Source: Bacillus sp. CGMCC 1.16541 (GTDB lineage: Bacteria > Bacillota > Bacilli > Bacillales > Bacillaceae_H). From it: a DNA stretch of 64,000 bases. Both the position numbers and the translations under genes were made by a program. Each line of letters begins with the position of its first letter. Position 1 is the stretch's first letter. The notes under the pieces are model-generated. The model did not search any database and was not told the DNA's origin. It saw nothing but the letters and a program-made list of their open reading frames with translations. This document shows positions 9,384-19,456 of the stretch, in pieces. The stretch covers positions 248,001 through 312,000 of the forward strand of contig NZ_QFRU01000001.1 in the NCBI RefSeq assembly GCF_003184905.1, in the 5' to 3' direction.

Positions 9384-11015
9384 TTAGTTTTTATCTGCCC
9401 ATTTTAATTCCATGTATCCAACTGGATGACGAACGATTCCAGATACCTTTTCATTTTGTAAATAAACGTGATTATAGAAATGAATTGGAATAATTGGCAT
9501 TTCATCAAGTAAAATTTTCTCTGCTTCATACATTAATTCAAAGCGCTTTGCCTCATCTGCTTCATTCATTGCTTGTTTGATTAAACGATCATATTGCTCA
9601 TTGCTCCAAGCAGTACGGTTCATTGAGTGTCCTGTTTGGAAGTTTTCTAAGAAGTTAATTGGATCAGCATAATCTGCTAAGAATGAACTACGAGACAATT
9701 GGAACTTAAATGCTTTTTGTTCATCTTGGAATACGTTCCACTCCATATTTGCTAATTTCACATCAACGGCTAAATTTTCTTTGTACATTTGTTGTAATGC
9801 TTCAGCAATCTTTTTATGTGTATCACTTGTGCTATACGTTAATGTTACTTCTGGAAGCTTGTCATAACCTTCTTCTTTCATTCCTTTTTCAAGTAATGCT
9901 TTTGCTTCTTCGAGATTTGTTTTCGCTAAATCTCCACTTGTTTCACGGAAGTCTTTTCCTTCTGCATCATTAAAGCCATAAGAAACGAAACCATATGCTG
10001 GCTTTTCTTCATTTTTTGTTACAAAGTCAACCATTTGTTGTTGATCGACGGCTAAAGCAAATGCTTTACGGATGTTTTTGTTTTGGAATGGTTCTTTCTC
10101 TAAGTTAAAACGATAAAAATATGTTCCTGCTTGATCTTCTACTTTTACTTTGCCTTCGCTGAATAACTTTTCACTTAAATCTGCAGGAACATCTGCTGTA
10201 TCCAGTTCACCTGTTTGGAATAATTGATAATCTGTGTTTGTGTCATTAACCATTGCCCAGTGAACTTTGTCTAATTTAACTGTCTCTGCATCCCAATATT
10301 GATCATTCTTTTCCATTACAAAGTGGCTATCATGCTCCCACTCGGTTAATTTGAATGGACCATTTGCTACAAATGTATCTGCTTCAGCAAACCACTTTGG
10401 ATTTTCAGTTGCTACTTTTTCGTTAATCGGGAAAAACGCTGGATTTGCAATCACACTTAGAAAGTACGCTTGTGGACTTGTTAACGTCACTTCAAATGTT
10501 TTTTCATCCGTTGCTGCTACTTTTACGTCATCAGCTGAACCTTCACCGTTATTAAATGCTTCCCCGCCTTCAATAAAATAGCCTAAAAATGCTGCCGGTG
10601 AACCTGTTGCTGGGTCTAAAAGACGTTTCCATGCAAATACAAAATCTTGTGCTGTTACATCATCACCATTTGACCATTTTGCATTGTCACGAATATGGAA
10701 TGTATACACTTTTCCACCTTCTGAAACATCCCATTTTTCCGCAATCGCTGCTTGTGGCTCATGATTTTCATCTAGACGCGTTAACCCTTCCATTAAGTTA
10801 TTTAACGCATTCCAAGACACAGAATCGAAACCAATTGGTGGATCAAAAGACGTTGGCTCTGAACTGTTGTTTAGACGCAGTACCTTTTCACTACTACCTT
10901 CTTTTCCATTTCCATCACTTTTTGCTGGTTCACTACCAGCGTCTTTTGTTGCTGTACAAGCTGCAAGTGCAAATACAAGTACAGCCATTACCACTAACGA
11001 TAGTATCTTTTTCAT
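9384..11015 (-). CDS. dppE: Peptide-binding lipoprotein of the Dpp importer
   Basis: 543 residues, usual for cluster C (SBP_bac_5) binding proteins. The N-terminus is a lipoprotein signal ending in LALAAC-type lipobox (FALAACTATK), followed by a low-complexity polar linker to about residue 45. The body has family hallmarks such as NLMEGLTRLDENHEP and TFHIRDNAKWSNGDDVTAQDF. It should be anchored to the outer membrane face and capture di- or oligopeptides. It is the fifth gene of the operon and has a GAGGGGGAG site. The longer gaps on both sides would suit higher expression than its neighbours. Confidence 0.95.
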   Translation of the reverse strand: MKKILSLVVMAVLVFALAACTATKDAGSEPAKSDGNGKEGSSEKVLRLNNSSEPTSFDPPIGFDSVSWNALNNLMEGLTRLDENHEPQAAIAEKWDVSEGGKVYTFHIRDNAKWSNGDDVTAQDFVFAWKRLLDPATGSPAAFLGYFIEGGEAFNNGEGSADDVKVAATDEKTFEVTLTSPQAYFLSVIANPAFFPINEKVATENPKWFAEADTFVANGPFKLTEWEHDSHFVMEKNDQYWDAETVKLDKVHWAMVNDTNTDYQLFQTGELDTADVPADLSEKLFSEGKVKVEDQAGTYFYRFNLEKEPFQNKNIRKAFALAVDQQQMVDFVTKNEEKPAYGFVSYGFNDAEGKDFRETSGDLAKTNLEEAKALLEKGMKEEGYDKLPEVTLTYSTSDTHKKIAEALQQMYKENLAVDVKLANMEWNVFQDEQKAFKFQLSRSSFLADYADPINFLENFQTGHSMNRTAWSNEQYDRLIKQAMNEADEAKRFELMYEAEKILLDEMPIIPIHFYNHVYLQNEKVSGIVRHPVGYMELKWADKN

Positions 11016-11057
11016 CGTGCTCCCCCTCTAATTTTTATTATCTATCAAACTACAAAG

Positions 11058-12059
11058 TTAGCTTGTAGTTGAAAGCAACATATTTTTAGCTCGTTCATCT
11101 TGCAGCCAACAGTCTACGTAATGCTCATTTGTCAACTGCGTTTTCAATGGATACACACGATCACATACTTCCATCGCTTTATCACATCGCGCAACAAACG
11201 GACAGCCTACTGGTGGTGAAAACAAATCAGGTGGTGACCCTGCAATTGGTGTCAGCTCTTCTCCATCTAAATCTAGTCGAGGAACAGATTTTAATAGCCC
11301 TTTTGTATAAGGGTGTTGAGGGTTATAAAAGATTTCTCTTCGATTTCCTTGTTCAACAATTTTCCCTGCATACATCACCGCAATCCGGTCAGCCACTTGT
11401 GCAACGACACCTAAATCATGCGTAATTAGAATGATTGATACACCTGTTTTACTCTGCACTTCTTTAAATAACTCTAGTATTTGAGCTTGAATCGTTACAT
11501 CGAGTGCTGTTGTCGGCTCGTCTGCAATCAGCACCTCCGGCTGACAGACAAGCGACATGGCGATTACGATTCGCTGCCTCATTCCTCCACTAAATTGATG
11601 AGGATATTGCTTTAACCGCTCTTCAGGACTAGGAATTCCAACAAGCGTTAACATATCAATGGCCGCTTTTTTCGCTTCTTCTTTTGATATATTTTCATGT
11701 TGTATGATACCTTCAATGATTTGCTCTCCTACTGTAATCGTTGGATTAAGGGCTGTCATTGGATCTTGGAAAATCATTGAGATATCGGCACCACGAACTT
11801 TTCGCATCTGTGGTTCCGTTAACTTCACTAAATCTTTCCCGTGAAATACAATAGAACCACCTGTAATTTTACCTGGAGAATTCGGAATAAGACGCATGAT
11901 ACTTTGAGATGTTACACTTTTCCCACAACCCGATTCTCCAACGATTGCAAGTGTTTCTCCCTTATGTAAGTCAAACGTGACTCCCCGAACAGCCTTTACC
12001 TCTCCCCCATATGTAGCAAATGAAACATGGAGATCATTCACTTGTAGTACTTTTCCCAT
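11058..12059 (-). CDS. dppD: Peptide ABC transporter ATPase
   Basis: 333 residues. Walker A is GESGCGKSV near 39-47, followed by the Q-loop MIFQDPMTALNP, signature SGGMRQR and Walker B VLIADEPTTALD. The C-terminal oligopeptide-ATPase extension contains GCPFVARCDKAMEVC. It starts 4 nt after the dppC stop with AAGGAGG. It supplies one of the two nucleotide-binding subunits; the other is the DppF-type gene at 5300-6310. Confidence 0.95.
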   Translation of the reverse strand: MGKVLQVNDLHVSFATYGGEVKAVRGVTFDLHKGETLAIVGESGCGKSVTSQSIMRLIPNSPGKITGGSIVFHGKDLVKLTEPQMRKVRGADISMIFQDPMTALNPTITVGEQIIEGIIQHENISKEEAKKAAIDMLTLVGIPSPEERLKQYPHQFSGGMRQRIVIAMSLVCQPEVLIADEPTTALDVTIQAQILELFKEVQSKTGVSIILITHDLGVVAQVADRIAVMYAGKIVEQGNRREIFYNPQHPYTKGLLKSVPRLDLDGEELTPIAGSPPDLFSPPVGCPFVARCDKAMEVCDRVYPLKTQLTNEHYVDCWLQDERAKNMLLSTTS

Positions 12060-12063
12060 GATG

Positions 12064-13020
12064 TTACCTCCTTAACTTCGGATCTAGCGCATCTTGTAAC
12101 CCATCGCCTAGCACGTTAAACGAGAACATCGTAAGTGAAATAAAGAGGGCTGGGAAGAATAAGCGCCACCAGTAACCTGATAGAATTGTTGACAATCCAT
12201 CACTTGCCATTACACCCCAACTCGCAAATGGAGCTTGAATACCGAGACCAAGAAAACTTAAAAATGCTTCCGCAAAAATGGCACTTGGGACTGTGAGTGT
12301 CATTTGAACGATAATTGGACCCATTGTATTTGGCAAAAGGTTTTTCCGAATAATTCGAGCTGTTTTTGTTCCAAAAGTTTTGGATGCTAAAATAAATTCA
12401 TAGTTTTTAATTTGTAAGACTTGTCCCCGCACAATCCTCGCCATTCCAATCCATCCGGTGACAGTGAGGGCGACGATAATGGTTAAAAGGCCAGGCCCCA
12501 TCACAACCATTAATAAGATGACAACTAATAAGTATGGCAAACCATATAGGATTTCAACGATACGCATCATGACGTTATCGGTTTTACCACCTTTATATCC
12601 TGCAACTCCTCCATAAATAATCCCAATGACAAAGTCAATAAGTGCAGCCATAAAACCAACAAATAAAGAGATACGCGCCCCGTACCATGTTCTAGCAAAC
12701 ATGTCTCTTCCCATATCATCTGTTCCAAACCAATGCGTACTTGATGGTGGCAAATTTTGATTGGCTAATGATTGCTTAACCCCATCATGTGGCGAAATGA
12801 TAGGTCCAATGATGGCCATGACAATTAGGACAATTAAAAAGAAAAGTCCACCCATTGCTAACTTATTTTTCAAAAGCCGTTTCCACGCATCTTGCCAATA
12901 AGAAAGACTTGGACGAACAACCGCTTCAGCATCTGATTTGTTCTTTTGCTTCGGCACAAACCACTCGTCCGGAATGTTTGGTGAAGTATTTTGCTCATGT
13001 TGTTTTGGAAATCCCATCAT
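12064..13020 (-). CDS. dppC: Peptide ABC transporter permease
   Basis: 318 residues with six membrane segments. A soluble N-terminal stretch (about 1-45) precedes the first segment, as usual in DppC/OppC. The BPD_transp_1 EAA loop region is seen as AEAFLSFLGLGIQAPFASWG, close to the C-terminus. The start codon overlaps the dppB stop in an ATGA arrangement, with AGGAGGGG as ribosome site. It forms the channel with DppB. Confidence 0.95.
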   Translation of the reverse strand: MMGFPKQHEQNTSPNIPDEWFVPKQKNKSDAEAVVRPSLSYWQDAWKRLLKNKLAMGGLFFLIVLIVMAIIGPIISPHDGVKQSLANQNLPPSSTHWFGTDDMGRDMFARTWYGARISLFVGFMAALIDFVIGIIYGGVAGYKGGKTDNVMMRIVEILYGLPYLLVVILLMVVMGPGLLTIIVALTVTGWIGMARIVRGQVLQIKNYEFILASKTFGTKTARIIRKNLLPNTMGPIIVQMTLTVPSAIFAEAFLSFLGLGIQAPFASWGVMASDGLSTILSGYWWRLFFPALFISLTMFSFNVLGDGLQDALDPKLRR

Positions 13021-13949
13021 TTCCCCTCCTTCTTGTGAAGCTTAATACGCGGATCTAGTATTCCATATGCCAAATCAACTAAGAAGAGCATTAAGATTAA
13101 AAATGCACTATAAAACACCGTCGTTCCCATAATAACAGGGTAATCACGCTGATTAATACTTTCTACAAAGTACTTCCCCATACCAGGAATCGCAAAAATT
13201 TGTTCGATAACAAATGTACCTGTTAAAATACCCGCAGCAAGCGTACCTAGCACCGTTACAACAGGTAACAATGCATTACGAAGAGCATGTTTAAACACAA
13301 TTTTAAATGGTGTTAACCCTTTCGCTCTCGCTGTTCGTATATAATCTTGTGTTAATACTTCCAACATACTTGAACGTGTTAAACGTGCAATAATCGCCAT
13401 GGGTCCCGTTGCTAAAGCAAGAGTTGGCAAAATCATGTGTCGCCAGCTTGTCCAAGTCGCAACAGGTAAAATCCCCCAGTTTACAGCCACTTGCTGAATG
13501 AGCAATGTAGCCATAACAAAGTTTGGTATAGAAATACCGAGAACAGCAAAGGTCATCGCCGCATAATCAATAATGCCGTTATGACGAAGAGCTGCTAATA
13601 CACCTAATGTAATCCCTGATACAACAGCGATAACAAGTGTAATCATCCCTAACTCAAACGAAATTGGAAATCCTCTTCCTAACAAATCATTAACGGTTTG
13701 TGAAGGTTGTGTAATAGAAGGACCAAAATCTAAAGACACTAATGATTTTAAGTAAATGAAGTATTGAATCATTAAAGGTTCATCTAAATGATAATGAGCT
13801 TCTAAGTTCTTTTGAACCATTTCACTGGTATTTCGCTCTTCATTAAAGGGTGAACCAGGAATGGAGTGCATTAAAAAGAATGTTAGTGTAATAATTAGCC
13901 ACAATGTGATAATCATGGCAAGAAGTCGTTTTAAAAGATATGTACCCAT
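13017..13949 (-). CDS. dppB: Peptide ABC transporter permease
   Basis: 310 residues from ATG 13949 (MGTYLLKRLLAMIITLWLI), which aligns with the family's usual N-terminus. A GTG at 13958 would add three residues. Six membrane segments are visible, with the DppB signature LRNALLPVVTVLG and the EAA-loop region ETFAIPGMG-like (EQIFAIPGMGKYF). It follows the dppA stop by only 14 nt and overlaps dppC. Confidence 0.94.
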   Translation of the reverse strand: MGTYLLKRLLAMIITLWLIITLTFFLMHSIPGSPFNEERNTSEMVQKNLEAHYHLDEPLMIQYFIYLKSLVSLDFGPSITQPSQTVNDLLGRGFPISFELGMITLVIAVVSGITLGVLAALRHNGIIDYAAMTFAVLGISIPNFVMATLLIQQVAVNWGILPVATWTSWRHMILPTLALATGPMAIIARLTRSSMLEVLTQDYIRTARAKGLTPFKIVFKHALRNALLPVVTVLGTLAAGILTGTFVIEQIFAIPGMGKYFVESINQRDYPVIMGTTVFYSAFLILMLFLVDLAYGILDPRIKLHKKEGK

Positions 13950-13963
13950 CGCTCTCACACTTT

Positions 13964-14788
13964 CTAACAGAATGTTGTTCTCATCGCAAGTTCAGTCATG
14001 ACAAGCATCGCTCGATACGCTTCTAATATGTCGTTTGCTTCATAGCGTACAATGGTTGTTCCTTCCTCTAGTTCAGTTCCTGGCATTAAGCTTGCCCATT
14101 CCGCTTGTCCATAATTAGCAAACTCAATCCGCAAGGTAGGATTTTTAGGTGGAACAAGAGGTTTTACGTTGTGCTTATTTTCAAGTGCTAATTTTGTCTT
14201 TTCTCGTAGTAACTCTGCTGACTTAGTAGGTGTTAAACTTTTTGCAACCGACCGAGAAATCGTTTCTTTCACAACAGCAGTTGTGACATTTGGGATAAGT
14301 GCTTCTGCTTCCAAAGCAGCTTGGTCATCTCCTGCAACCATAAGAACAGGAACACCATAATATCCAGCTACGTATGCATTGAAACCTAACTCTCCAACCG
14401 CTACATCATTTATGTACATATGACGAACACCGAAAATCATTGAATGTGACATTACGCCTTTCATTGATGCTCGCGCATGATAGCCAACAAACATCGCTCC
14501 TTCGAAGGTTTCACCTAACCCCTGTACCATTGAATAAGGCTTTACCCCACCTGAAATAAGCTTTGTGTCAGGGTGAAGTTGCTCGATGAGTAGATTATTC
14601 ATTTGTGAGTGACTGTCATTGACCAACACTTCTTGACAACCGTAATCAAACGCTGCGTTTATGACGGCGTTTGCTTCATTTGTCATAATTGCTCGCCCTC
14701 GCTCATAGTTATGCTTTCTTGAATCAACATGGGTATGATCGACCAATCCTGTAATGCCTTCCATATCCACTGACATATAAATGTTCAT
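13964..14788 (-). CDS. dppA: D-aminopeptidase (M55 family)
   Basis: 274 residues, the length of B. subtilis DppA. This self-compartmentalising zinc peptidase releases N-terminal D-amino acids, with a preference for D-Ala peptides. Zinc and active-site residues are all present: D8 and E10 (SVDMEG), H60 (VNDSHSQ), H104 (GYHARAS), H115 (MSHSM) and E133 (GELG). It is the first gene of the operon, with AAGGAGGG upstream. A promoter with an overlapping CodY box lies at 14824-14864. Confidence 0.95.
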   Translation of the reverse strand: MNIYMSVDMEGITGLVDHTHVDSRKHNYERGRAIMTNEANAVINAAFDYGCQEVLVNDSHSQMNNLLIEQLHPDTKLISGGVKPYSMVQGLGETFEGAMFVGYHARASMKGVMSHSMIFGVRHMYINDVAVGELGFNAYVAGYYGVPVLMVAGDDQAALEAEALIPNVTTAVVKETISRSVAKSLTPTKSAELLREKTKLALENKHNVKPLVPPKNPTLRIEFANYGQAEWASLMPGTELEEGTTIVRYEANDILEAYRAMLVMTELAMRTTFC

Positions 14789-14823
14789 ATTTTCTTCCCT
14801 CCTTTTCTGTAAAAATAATTTTA

Positions 14824-14838
14824 AATTTTCTTAAAATT
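14824..14838 (-). promoter_or_regulatory. CodY box overlapping the dppA -10 element
   Basis: The 15-mer AATTTTAAGAAAATT on the minus strand differs from the CodY consensus AATTTTCWGAAAATT at one position. It shares its first three bases with the TATAAT box and covers the predicted start site, an ideal place to block initiation. CodY repression of dpp is established in B. subtilis; its action here is inferred from the site. Confidence 0.85.
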
Positions 14839-14864
14839 ATAGTTCTAAATACCAAATAATTCAA
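14836..14864 (-). promoter_or_regulatory. Sigma-A promoter of the dpp-ykf operon
   Basis: On the minus strand TTGAAT (14864-14859), a 17-bp spacer, then TATAAT (14841-14836). The -10 hexamer is perfect. The start would fall near 14829, about 40 nt before the dppA ATG. Confidence 0.8.
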
Positions 14865-15163
14865 CAATTTATTGAATAAAAAGTCATTTTTCCCTATTTT
14901 TATTTAATTTGTATACTTTTTCACATAGTGAAAAACGATGAAAGATAAGTTAGTAAAGCAAAGAACAAAGAGCAATACGCGTTATCCTTTACCCTTCTAT
15001 CTAGCTATTCATATAGTTACACTTTATGAGCAACGTTTGTTACAGACCGTGTCACATAAGGAAGTTAGTTGTCCCATTTTACCCCAGTGTCTTCCAATTC
15101 ATTTCTCTCTTTCTCACTTAACTGTGATACACTGAAACATAGGTTTATAAGAAGGAGGGCGAC

Positions 15164-16468
15164 ATGATGAAAACCACAATTTCATCTTTACAATGGTTTT
15201 TATTTATCGTGTCAAATAGCATCATCGTCCCGATTGTCATTGCATCTCAATATGGACTAAACTCGAGTGACTCTATTGAGTTCGTACAAAGAACACTTTT
15301 TGTTCTTGCTATATCGGGTTTACTTCAAGTGCTCATCGGGCATCGTTATCCAATTATGGAAGGCCCAGCAGGTGTTTGGTGGGGTGTCTTTTCCCTTTAT
15401 GCAAGTCTTGGTCTTGTCTTATTTGGTTCACAAGGAGAAACATTACGAGTACTACAATTTGCTTTATTAGCGAGTGGAGTGATTGGCATTTTATTAAGCG
15501 TATTTGGGCTCGTTAATAAACTCGCTCGTTATTTCACACCACCGGTTATTGGTACATATTTAATCTTGCTTGTTGCTCAGTTAAGCGGTTCTTTTCTAAA
15601 AGGAATGTTAGGAATTGAAAGTGGAGAGAACACGATTAAACCACTTGTAGCTCTTGGCTCAATTGTCATAGTATTGCTTTCTTTTTGGTTCACTTCTCAC
15701 CGAATCTTTAACAGATTAAATATTGTGCTAAGCATCGGAATTGGTTGGGGATTATTTGCTTTGATGGGATTAACAAAACCTATTAACGTTCAAGATGAAC
15801 TATTTTATATACCTCATTTATTTGTATTTGGGGCACCTCGTATCGAATGGAGCATGGTCCTTACATCTTTGTTTGTGACCTTTATTTTAATTACAAATAT
15901 GCTTGCTTCAATTAAAGTGGTGGAGTCTGTTTTTGCACAAAAAGGGGAAAGAATCGAACGAAACACAATCAAACGTTCAGGCATTATATCAGGGGTGAGT
16001 CAACTATTAGGAGGTAGCTTTTCTGCCGTCGGAGCTGTTCCAATTTCAGGATCTGGGGGGTTCATCTCGACAACTGGAATTGTACAGCGTAGACCCTTTA
16101 TTGTAGCATCTATTCTTTTGTTATTTGTTAGCTTGTTCACTCCACTTACGAGCTTTATTTCTTCACTTCCAGCTGCTGTGGGGTATGCGGCCATTTTCCC
16201 TGTATTTGCAAGTATGATTAGTCTAGGGATGAATGAATTTAAACAAGCAAAAAACGAGGATCATGCATTAAAAAGGGCAGGGATTCCACTGCTAGCAGGA
16301 ATTGGTGTGATGTTTTTACCACCTGAGGCTTTTTCGTCTCTATCACCCATTTTAACAACATTATTAAGTAATGGCTTAGTGTTTGGAACAATGATTGCAC
16401 TGAGCTTAGAAATCATACACTCACTTCGAAAAGATAAGCCATATTCAAATCACAAGATGTTGAAATAG
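15164..16468 (+). CDS. NCS2-family nucleobase permease
   Basis: 434 residues with about 12 membrane segments. It fits the uracil/xanthine (NCS2) family and is close in style to B. subtilis YwdJ. Family features are the HRYPIMEGPAGVWWG segment near residue 65 and a GGSFSAVGAVPISGSGGF stretch near 285-303, where NCS2 proteins carry their substrate-binding helix. The start ATG 15164 has GAAGGAGG 6 nt upstream. It is a single gene ending at a bidirectional terminator. The substrate (purine or pyrimidine base) is not decided by the sequence. Confidence 0.85.
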   Translation: MMKTTISSLQWFLFIVSNSIIVPIVIASQYGLNSSDSIEFVQRTLFVLAISGLLQVLIGHRYPIMEGPAGVWWGVFSLYASLGLVLFGSQGETLRVLQFALLASGVIGILLSVFGLVNKLARYFTPPVIGTYLILLVAQLSGSFLKGMLGIESGENTIKPLVALGSIVIVLLSFWFTSHRIFNRLNIVLSIGIGWGLFALMGLTKPINVQDELFYIPHLFVFGAPRIEWSMVLTSLFVTFILITNMLASIKVVESVFAQKGERIERNTIKRSGIISGVSQLLGGSFSAVGAVPISGSGGFISTTGIVQRRPFIVASILLLFVSLFTPLTSFISSLPAAVGYAAIFPVFASMISLGMNEFKQAKNEDHALKRAGIPLLAGIGVMFLPPEAFSSLSPILTTLLSNGLVFGTMIALSLEIIHSLRKDKPYSNHKMLK

Positions 16469-16476
16469 CAACTTTA

Positions 16477-16539
16477 AATAAAATGCCTTACCTCTCTATC
16501 CGTTCACTTTATTGGATGTAGCTGGCAAGGCATTTTATT
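16477..16539. terminator. Bidirectional terminator between convergent permease and MFS genes
   Basis: AATAAAATGCCTTACC pairs with GGCAAGGCATTTTATT (one mismatch) around a loop of about 30 nt. It serves the plus-strand permease, and the 3' arm overlaps the stop codon of the MFS gene. Confidence 0.8.
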
Positions 16540-17779
16540 ATGATAACTTATACTTCGGCTTTTTAAGCGTTTCTTTCTTTTCTTTTGGTTTGATTGCTTT
16601 TAACACAATAATAGCGCCTAATACGCTTAAAATAAGTGAACATTGAAAAACGGCGACATGCGATACCTTCATTAAAAATGTATAAATAGGTGGTCCCGCC
16701 GCTACTCCAACAAACCTCATTGAACTATAAATGGATGTGATAGTTCCCCGCTCTTCTTTTTCGATTCCCTCAGTTATGAGCGCATCTAAACTTGGTAATG
16801 AAATACCAATTCCTATACCCGCAATGACAAGTGCTGCTAATAAGAATGGCAATGTGTCTTTAAAAAACAAGAACGAAAATGAGCTAGCTAACAAAGCAAA
16901 CCCAATAAATGTACACCATTTCATAGCTACTTTGTTTTTACCGATTTTTTTACCTGCTACATAAGAGGCAATTGATAATGCTAGTAATGGAATTGCCATA
17001 ACAAATCCTTTTTTTGTATTCACAATTCCATAACGATCTTCTAAAATCGTTGATAAGTAAAAGAGCACTCCAAATAAGACAAGCATAATGATTGCGCCTA
17101 GTGAAAAAATTGCTAACAGCCATCGTAAATTTTTACCTAGCGTTTCTTTTACCATTACAATAAATTCTTTAATACTTTGTTTCGGTTCTTCTTTGGCTTT
17201 TTCTTTTTTAGGTGGCTTTACAAGGAAAAGAACCAGTACAATTGCGATCGCACAAAAAATAGGAATGAACCAAAACGGTAAAAACCAAATGAACGATGCT
17301 AAAAACGCACCTAGAATTGGACTTAAGACTTTACCAAATGTATTGGCTGTTTCAATTAATCCTAACCCATTTGATACTTCTTCTTCATCTTCAAACATAT
17401 CCCCTACACACGGAAGAACAACTGGCATTGCTCCAGCTGAACCGATTCCTTGAATGGCCCTGCCTACAAGGATTAACCAGAAAGGATTATCAAGTTGCCA
17501 TGATGCCCATCCAGTTAATGCTCCACCTATCCCGGCTAAAATTAAGCTTGGAATAATGACGACTTTTCGTCCAAATCGGTCTGATAAATATCCGGCTACT
17601 GGAATAAGAAAGATAGCGAAAATGGAGTACACCGTAATAATCATCGACACTTGAAATGAACTTACTTGAAGCCTTTTTTCAATAACCGGAAGAACTGGAA
17701 TAAGCATTGAATTTCCTAGCGTCATAATTAATGGCACAGACGCAAGGGCTAACAAATCAGCGGTTTGCTTTGTTTTCAT
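16538..17779 (-). CDS. MFS drug/metabolite exporter, 12 segments
   Basis: 413 residues from ATG 17779, chosen because GTGGAGGG lies 5 nt upstream; an upstream in-frame ATG would add 12 residues. Twelve hydrophobic segments are separated by a long charged central loop (PPKKEKAKEEPKQSIKEF). The MFS signature GYLSDRFGRKVVIIP lies after segment 2, with the motif-C-like GIGSAGAMPVVLP near segment 5, typical of DHA1 exporters of the Bmr/TetA group. No regulator gene is next to it, so the substrate is unknown. Confidence 0.85.
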   Translation of the reverse strand: MKTKQTADLLALASVPLIMTLGNSMLIPVLPVIEKRLQVSSFQVSMIITVYSIFAIFLIPVAGYLSDRFGRKVVIIPSLILAGIGGALTGWASWQLDNPFWLILVGRAIQGIGSAGAMPVVLPCVGDMFEDEEEVSNGLGLIETANTFGKVLSPILGAFLASFIWFLPFWFIPIFCAIAIVLVLFLVKPPKKEKAKEEPKQSIKEFIVMVKETLGKNLRWLLAIFSLGAIIMLVLFGVLFYLSTILEDRYGIVNTKKGFVMAIPLLALSIASYVAGKKIGKNKVAMKWCTFIGFALLASSFSFLFFKDTLPFLLAALVIAGIGIGISLPSLDALITEGIEKEERGTITSIYSSMRFVGVAAGPPIYTFLMKVSHVAVFQCSLILSVLGAIIVLKAIKPKEKKETLKKPKYKLS

Positions 17780-17935
17780 CTTACCCTCCACATGAAGAAA
17801 AAACTTCTTTTTCACCTATTTTGCTAACCATTAAAACGAAAGTAATCTACCGTATATTGTTCTCAAATACGAAGGTGATATGTCTCCCTTTAAATGGCAA
17901 CACATTTCTGTTTTATTGTTAGTCTTTTTCATTTA

Positions 17936-18021
17936 TGAAAACGCTATTAAACGATTTTATGTGTCAGTTTTTCGAATGTGTTATCACAGTTTTTTAATTT
18001 TCTTCAATGAAAACGCATTAA
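17936..18021. promoter_or_regulatory. Two cre-like sites upstream of nupC
   Basis: TGAAAACGCTATTA (17936-17949) matches the CcpA site consensus TGWAANCGNTNWCA at 13 of 14 positions, and TGAAAACGCATTAA (18008-18021) at 12 of 14. They lie 156-241 nt before the nupC start. Catabolite control of nucleoside uptake is a reasonable inference. I could not define a convincing promoter between them and the gene. Confidence 0.5.
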
Positions 18022-18176
18022 TTGGAAATAATAAACTTGAAAAAAGATGAAATTTTCTCTTTCATTTTTCGACAAAAACCCTTATATTATGACTAGGAGA
18101 TTTAAGAGGTATGACGTAAGAAGTCTGACAACGCTGAATATCTCACATAATACTATCTATAGAAAAGGTGGAGTCT

Positions 18177-19391
18177 ATGAACTACTTGTGGGGTTTATTA
18201 GGAATTGTATTCGTTTTCTTTCTCGCATTTTTAATTTCAAACAATCGAAAAGCCATTAATCCACGAACAATTCTTGTAGGATTAGGATTACAAATCTTAT
18301 TTGGATTTATCGTATTGAAATGGGAATTCGGTCGCGCAATGCTTCAAAAAGTGACAGTTGGTGTTTCAAATGTCATCGCTTACGCTGATGAAGGGGTTTC
18401 GTTCTTATTTGGCCCTTTAGCAGACCCTGAAGCTGTAGGATTTGTATTTGCAATTAAAGTATTAACACTTATTATTTTCTTCTCTTCTTTAATTGCTGTT
18501 TTATATTACCTTGGCATTATGCAATTAATTATTCGCTTCTTAGGTGGTGGATTATCGAAATTACTTGGTACAAGTAAAACAGAGTCCCTTTCTGCTGCTG
18601 CTAACATTTTTGTTGGACAAACAGAAGCTCCGATGGTTGTACGTCCGTACATCTCAAAAATGACACAATCTGAGTTATTTGCGGTTATGACAGGTGGTCT
18701 TGCATCTGTCGCTGGTTCTGTATTATTCGGATACGCAGCATTAGGTGTACCAATTGAATATTTACTAGCAGCAAGCTTTATGGCTGCTCCAGCTGGATTG
18801 ATTATGGCGAAAATGATTGTACCAGAAACAGAAACATCTTCAACAACAGACGAAATTAAAATGGAACGTGATAAAGAAACTGCTAACGTAGTTGATGCTG
18901 CTGCACGCGGTGCATCTGACGGTTTAAAATTAGCAGTAAACGTTGGTGCGATGCTTCTTGCTTTCATTGCTTTAATTTCATTATTAAACGGAATGTTAAC
19001 AGGTATTGGAAATTGGTTTAACTTCGAAGGGTTAACATTAGATTTAATCTTAGGTTATTTATTTGCACCAATCGCATTTGTAATTGGTGTACCTTGGAGT
19101 GAAGCTGTTACTGCTGGTGGATTTATCGGTCAAAAACTTGTATTAAATGAGTTTGTTGCATATTCTTCATTTGCTCCACAAATTGAGCAGTTATCAGATA
19201 AGACAGTTGCTGTTATTAGCTTTGCACTTTGTGGATTTGCTAACCTATCATCATTAGCAATTCTTTTAGGTGGTCTTGGTGGAATGGCACCAAACCGTCG
19301 TCAAGATATTGCTCGTTTAGGCTTCCGTGCAATTCTAGCTGGTACACTTGCTAACCTTTTAAGTGCTGCAATTGCAGGTATGTTCCTATAA
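18177..19391 (+). CDS. nupC: Concentrative nucleoside transporter NupC
   Basis: 404 residues from ATG 18177 (AAAAGGTGG upstream; an in-frame GTG at 18168 lies inside the ribosome site). It belongs to the CNT family of nucleoside symporters. Hallmarks are [15 protein letters not shown] near 150, the second half motif [17 protein letters not shown], and [22 protein letters not shown] near the C-terminus. Eight to ten membrane segments are visible. The codon use is strikingly uniform, suggesting a well-expressed gene. It is a single gene with its own terminator. Confidence 0.95.
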   Translation: MNYLWGLLGIVFVFFLAFLISNNRKAINPRTILVGLGLQILFGFIVLKWEFGRAMLQKVTVGVSNVIAYADEGVSFLFGPLADPEAVGFVFAIKVLTLIIFFSSLIAVLYYLGIMQLIIRFLGGGLSKLLGTSKTESLSAAANIFVGQTEAPMVVRPYISKMTQSELFAVMTGGLASVAGSVLFGYAALGVPIEYLLAASFMAAPAGLIMAKMIVPETETSSTTDEIKMERDKETANVVDAAARGASDGLKLAVNVGAMLLAFIALISLLNGMLTGIGNWFNFEGLTLDLILGYLFAPIAFVIGVPWSEAVTAGGFIGQKLVLNEFVAYSSFAPQIEQLSDKTVAVISFALCGFANLSSLAILLGGLGGMAPNRRQDIARLGFRAILAGTLANLLSAAIAGMFL

Positions 19392-19407
19392 TTTACAAAC
19401 ATCTAAC

Positions 19408-19450
19408 GAAAAAAAGCGTTCACTTCAAGTTAGAAGTAAACGCTTTTTTC
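19408..19450 (+). terminator. nupC terminator
   Basis: AAAAAGCGTTCACTTC pairs with GAAGTAAACGCTTTTT (one mismatch), followed by a T-run. It may also serve the convergent gene that ends at 19457. Confidence 0.9.
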
Positions 19451-19456
19451 ATGTTC

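Noticed and set aside
14938-15135. Possible 65-codon gene before the NCS2 permease
   Set aside because: No ribosome site, no family resemblance and atypical composition; the region is more likely promoter and leader.
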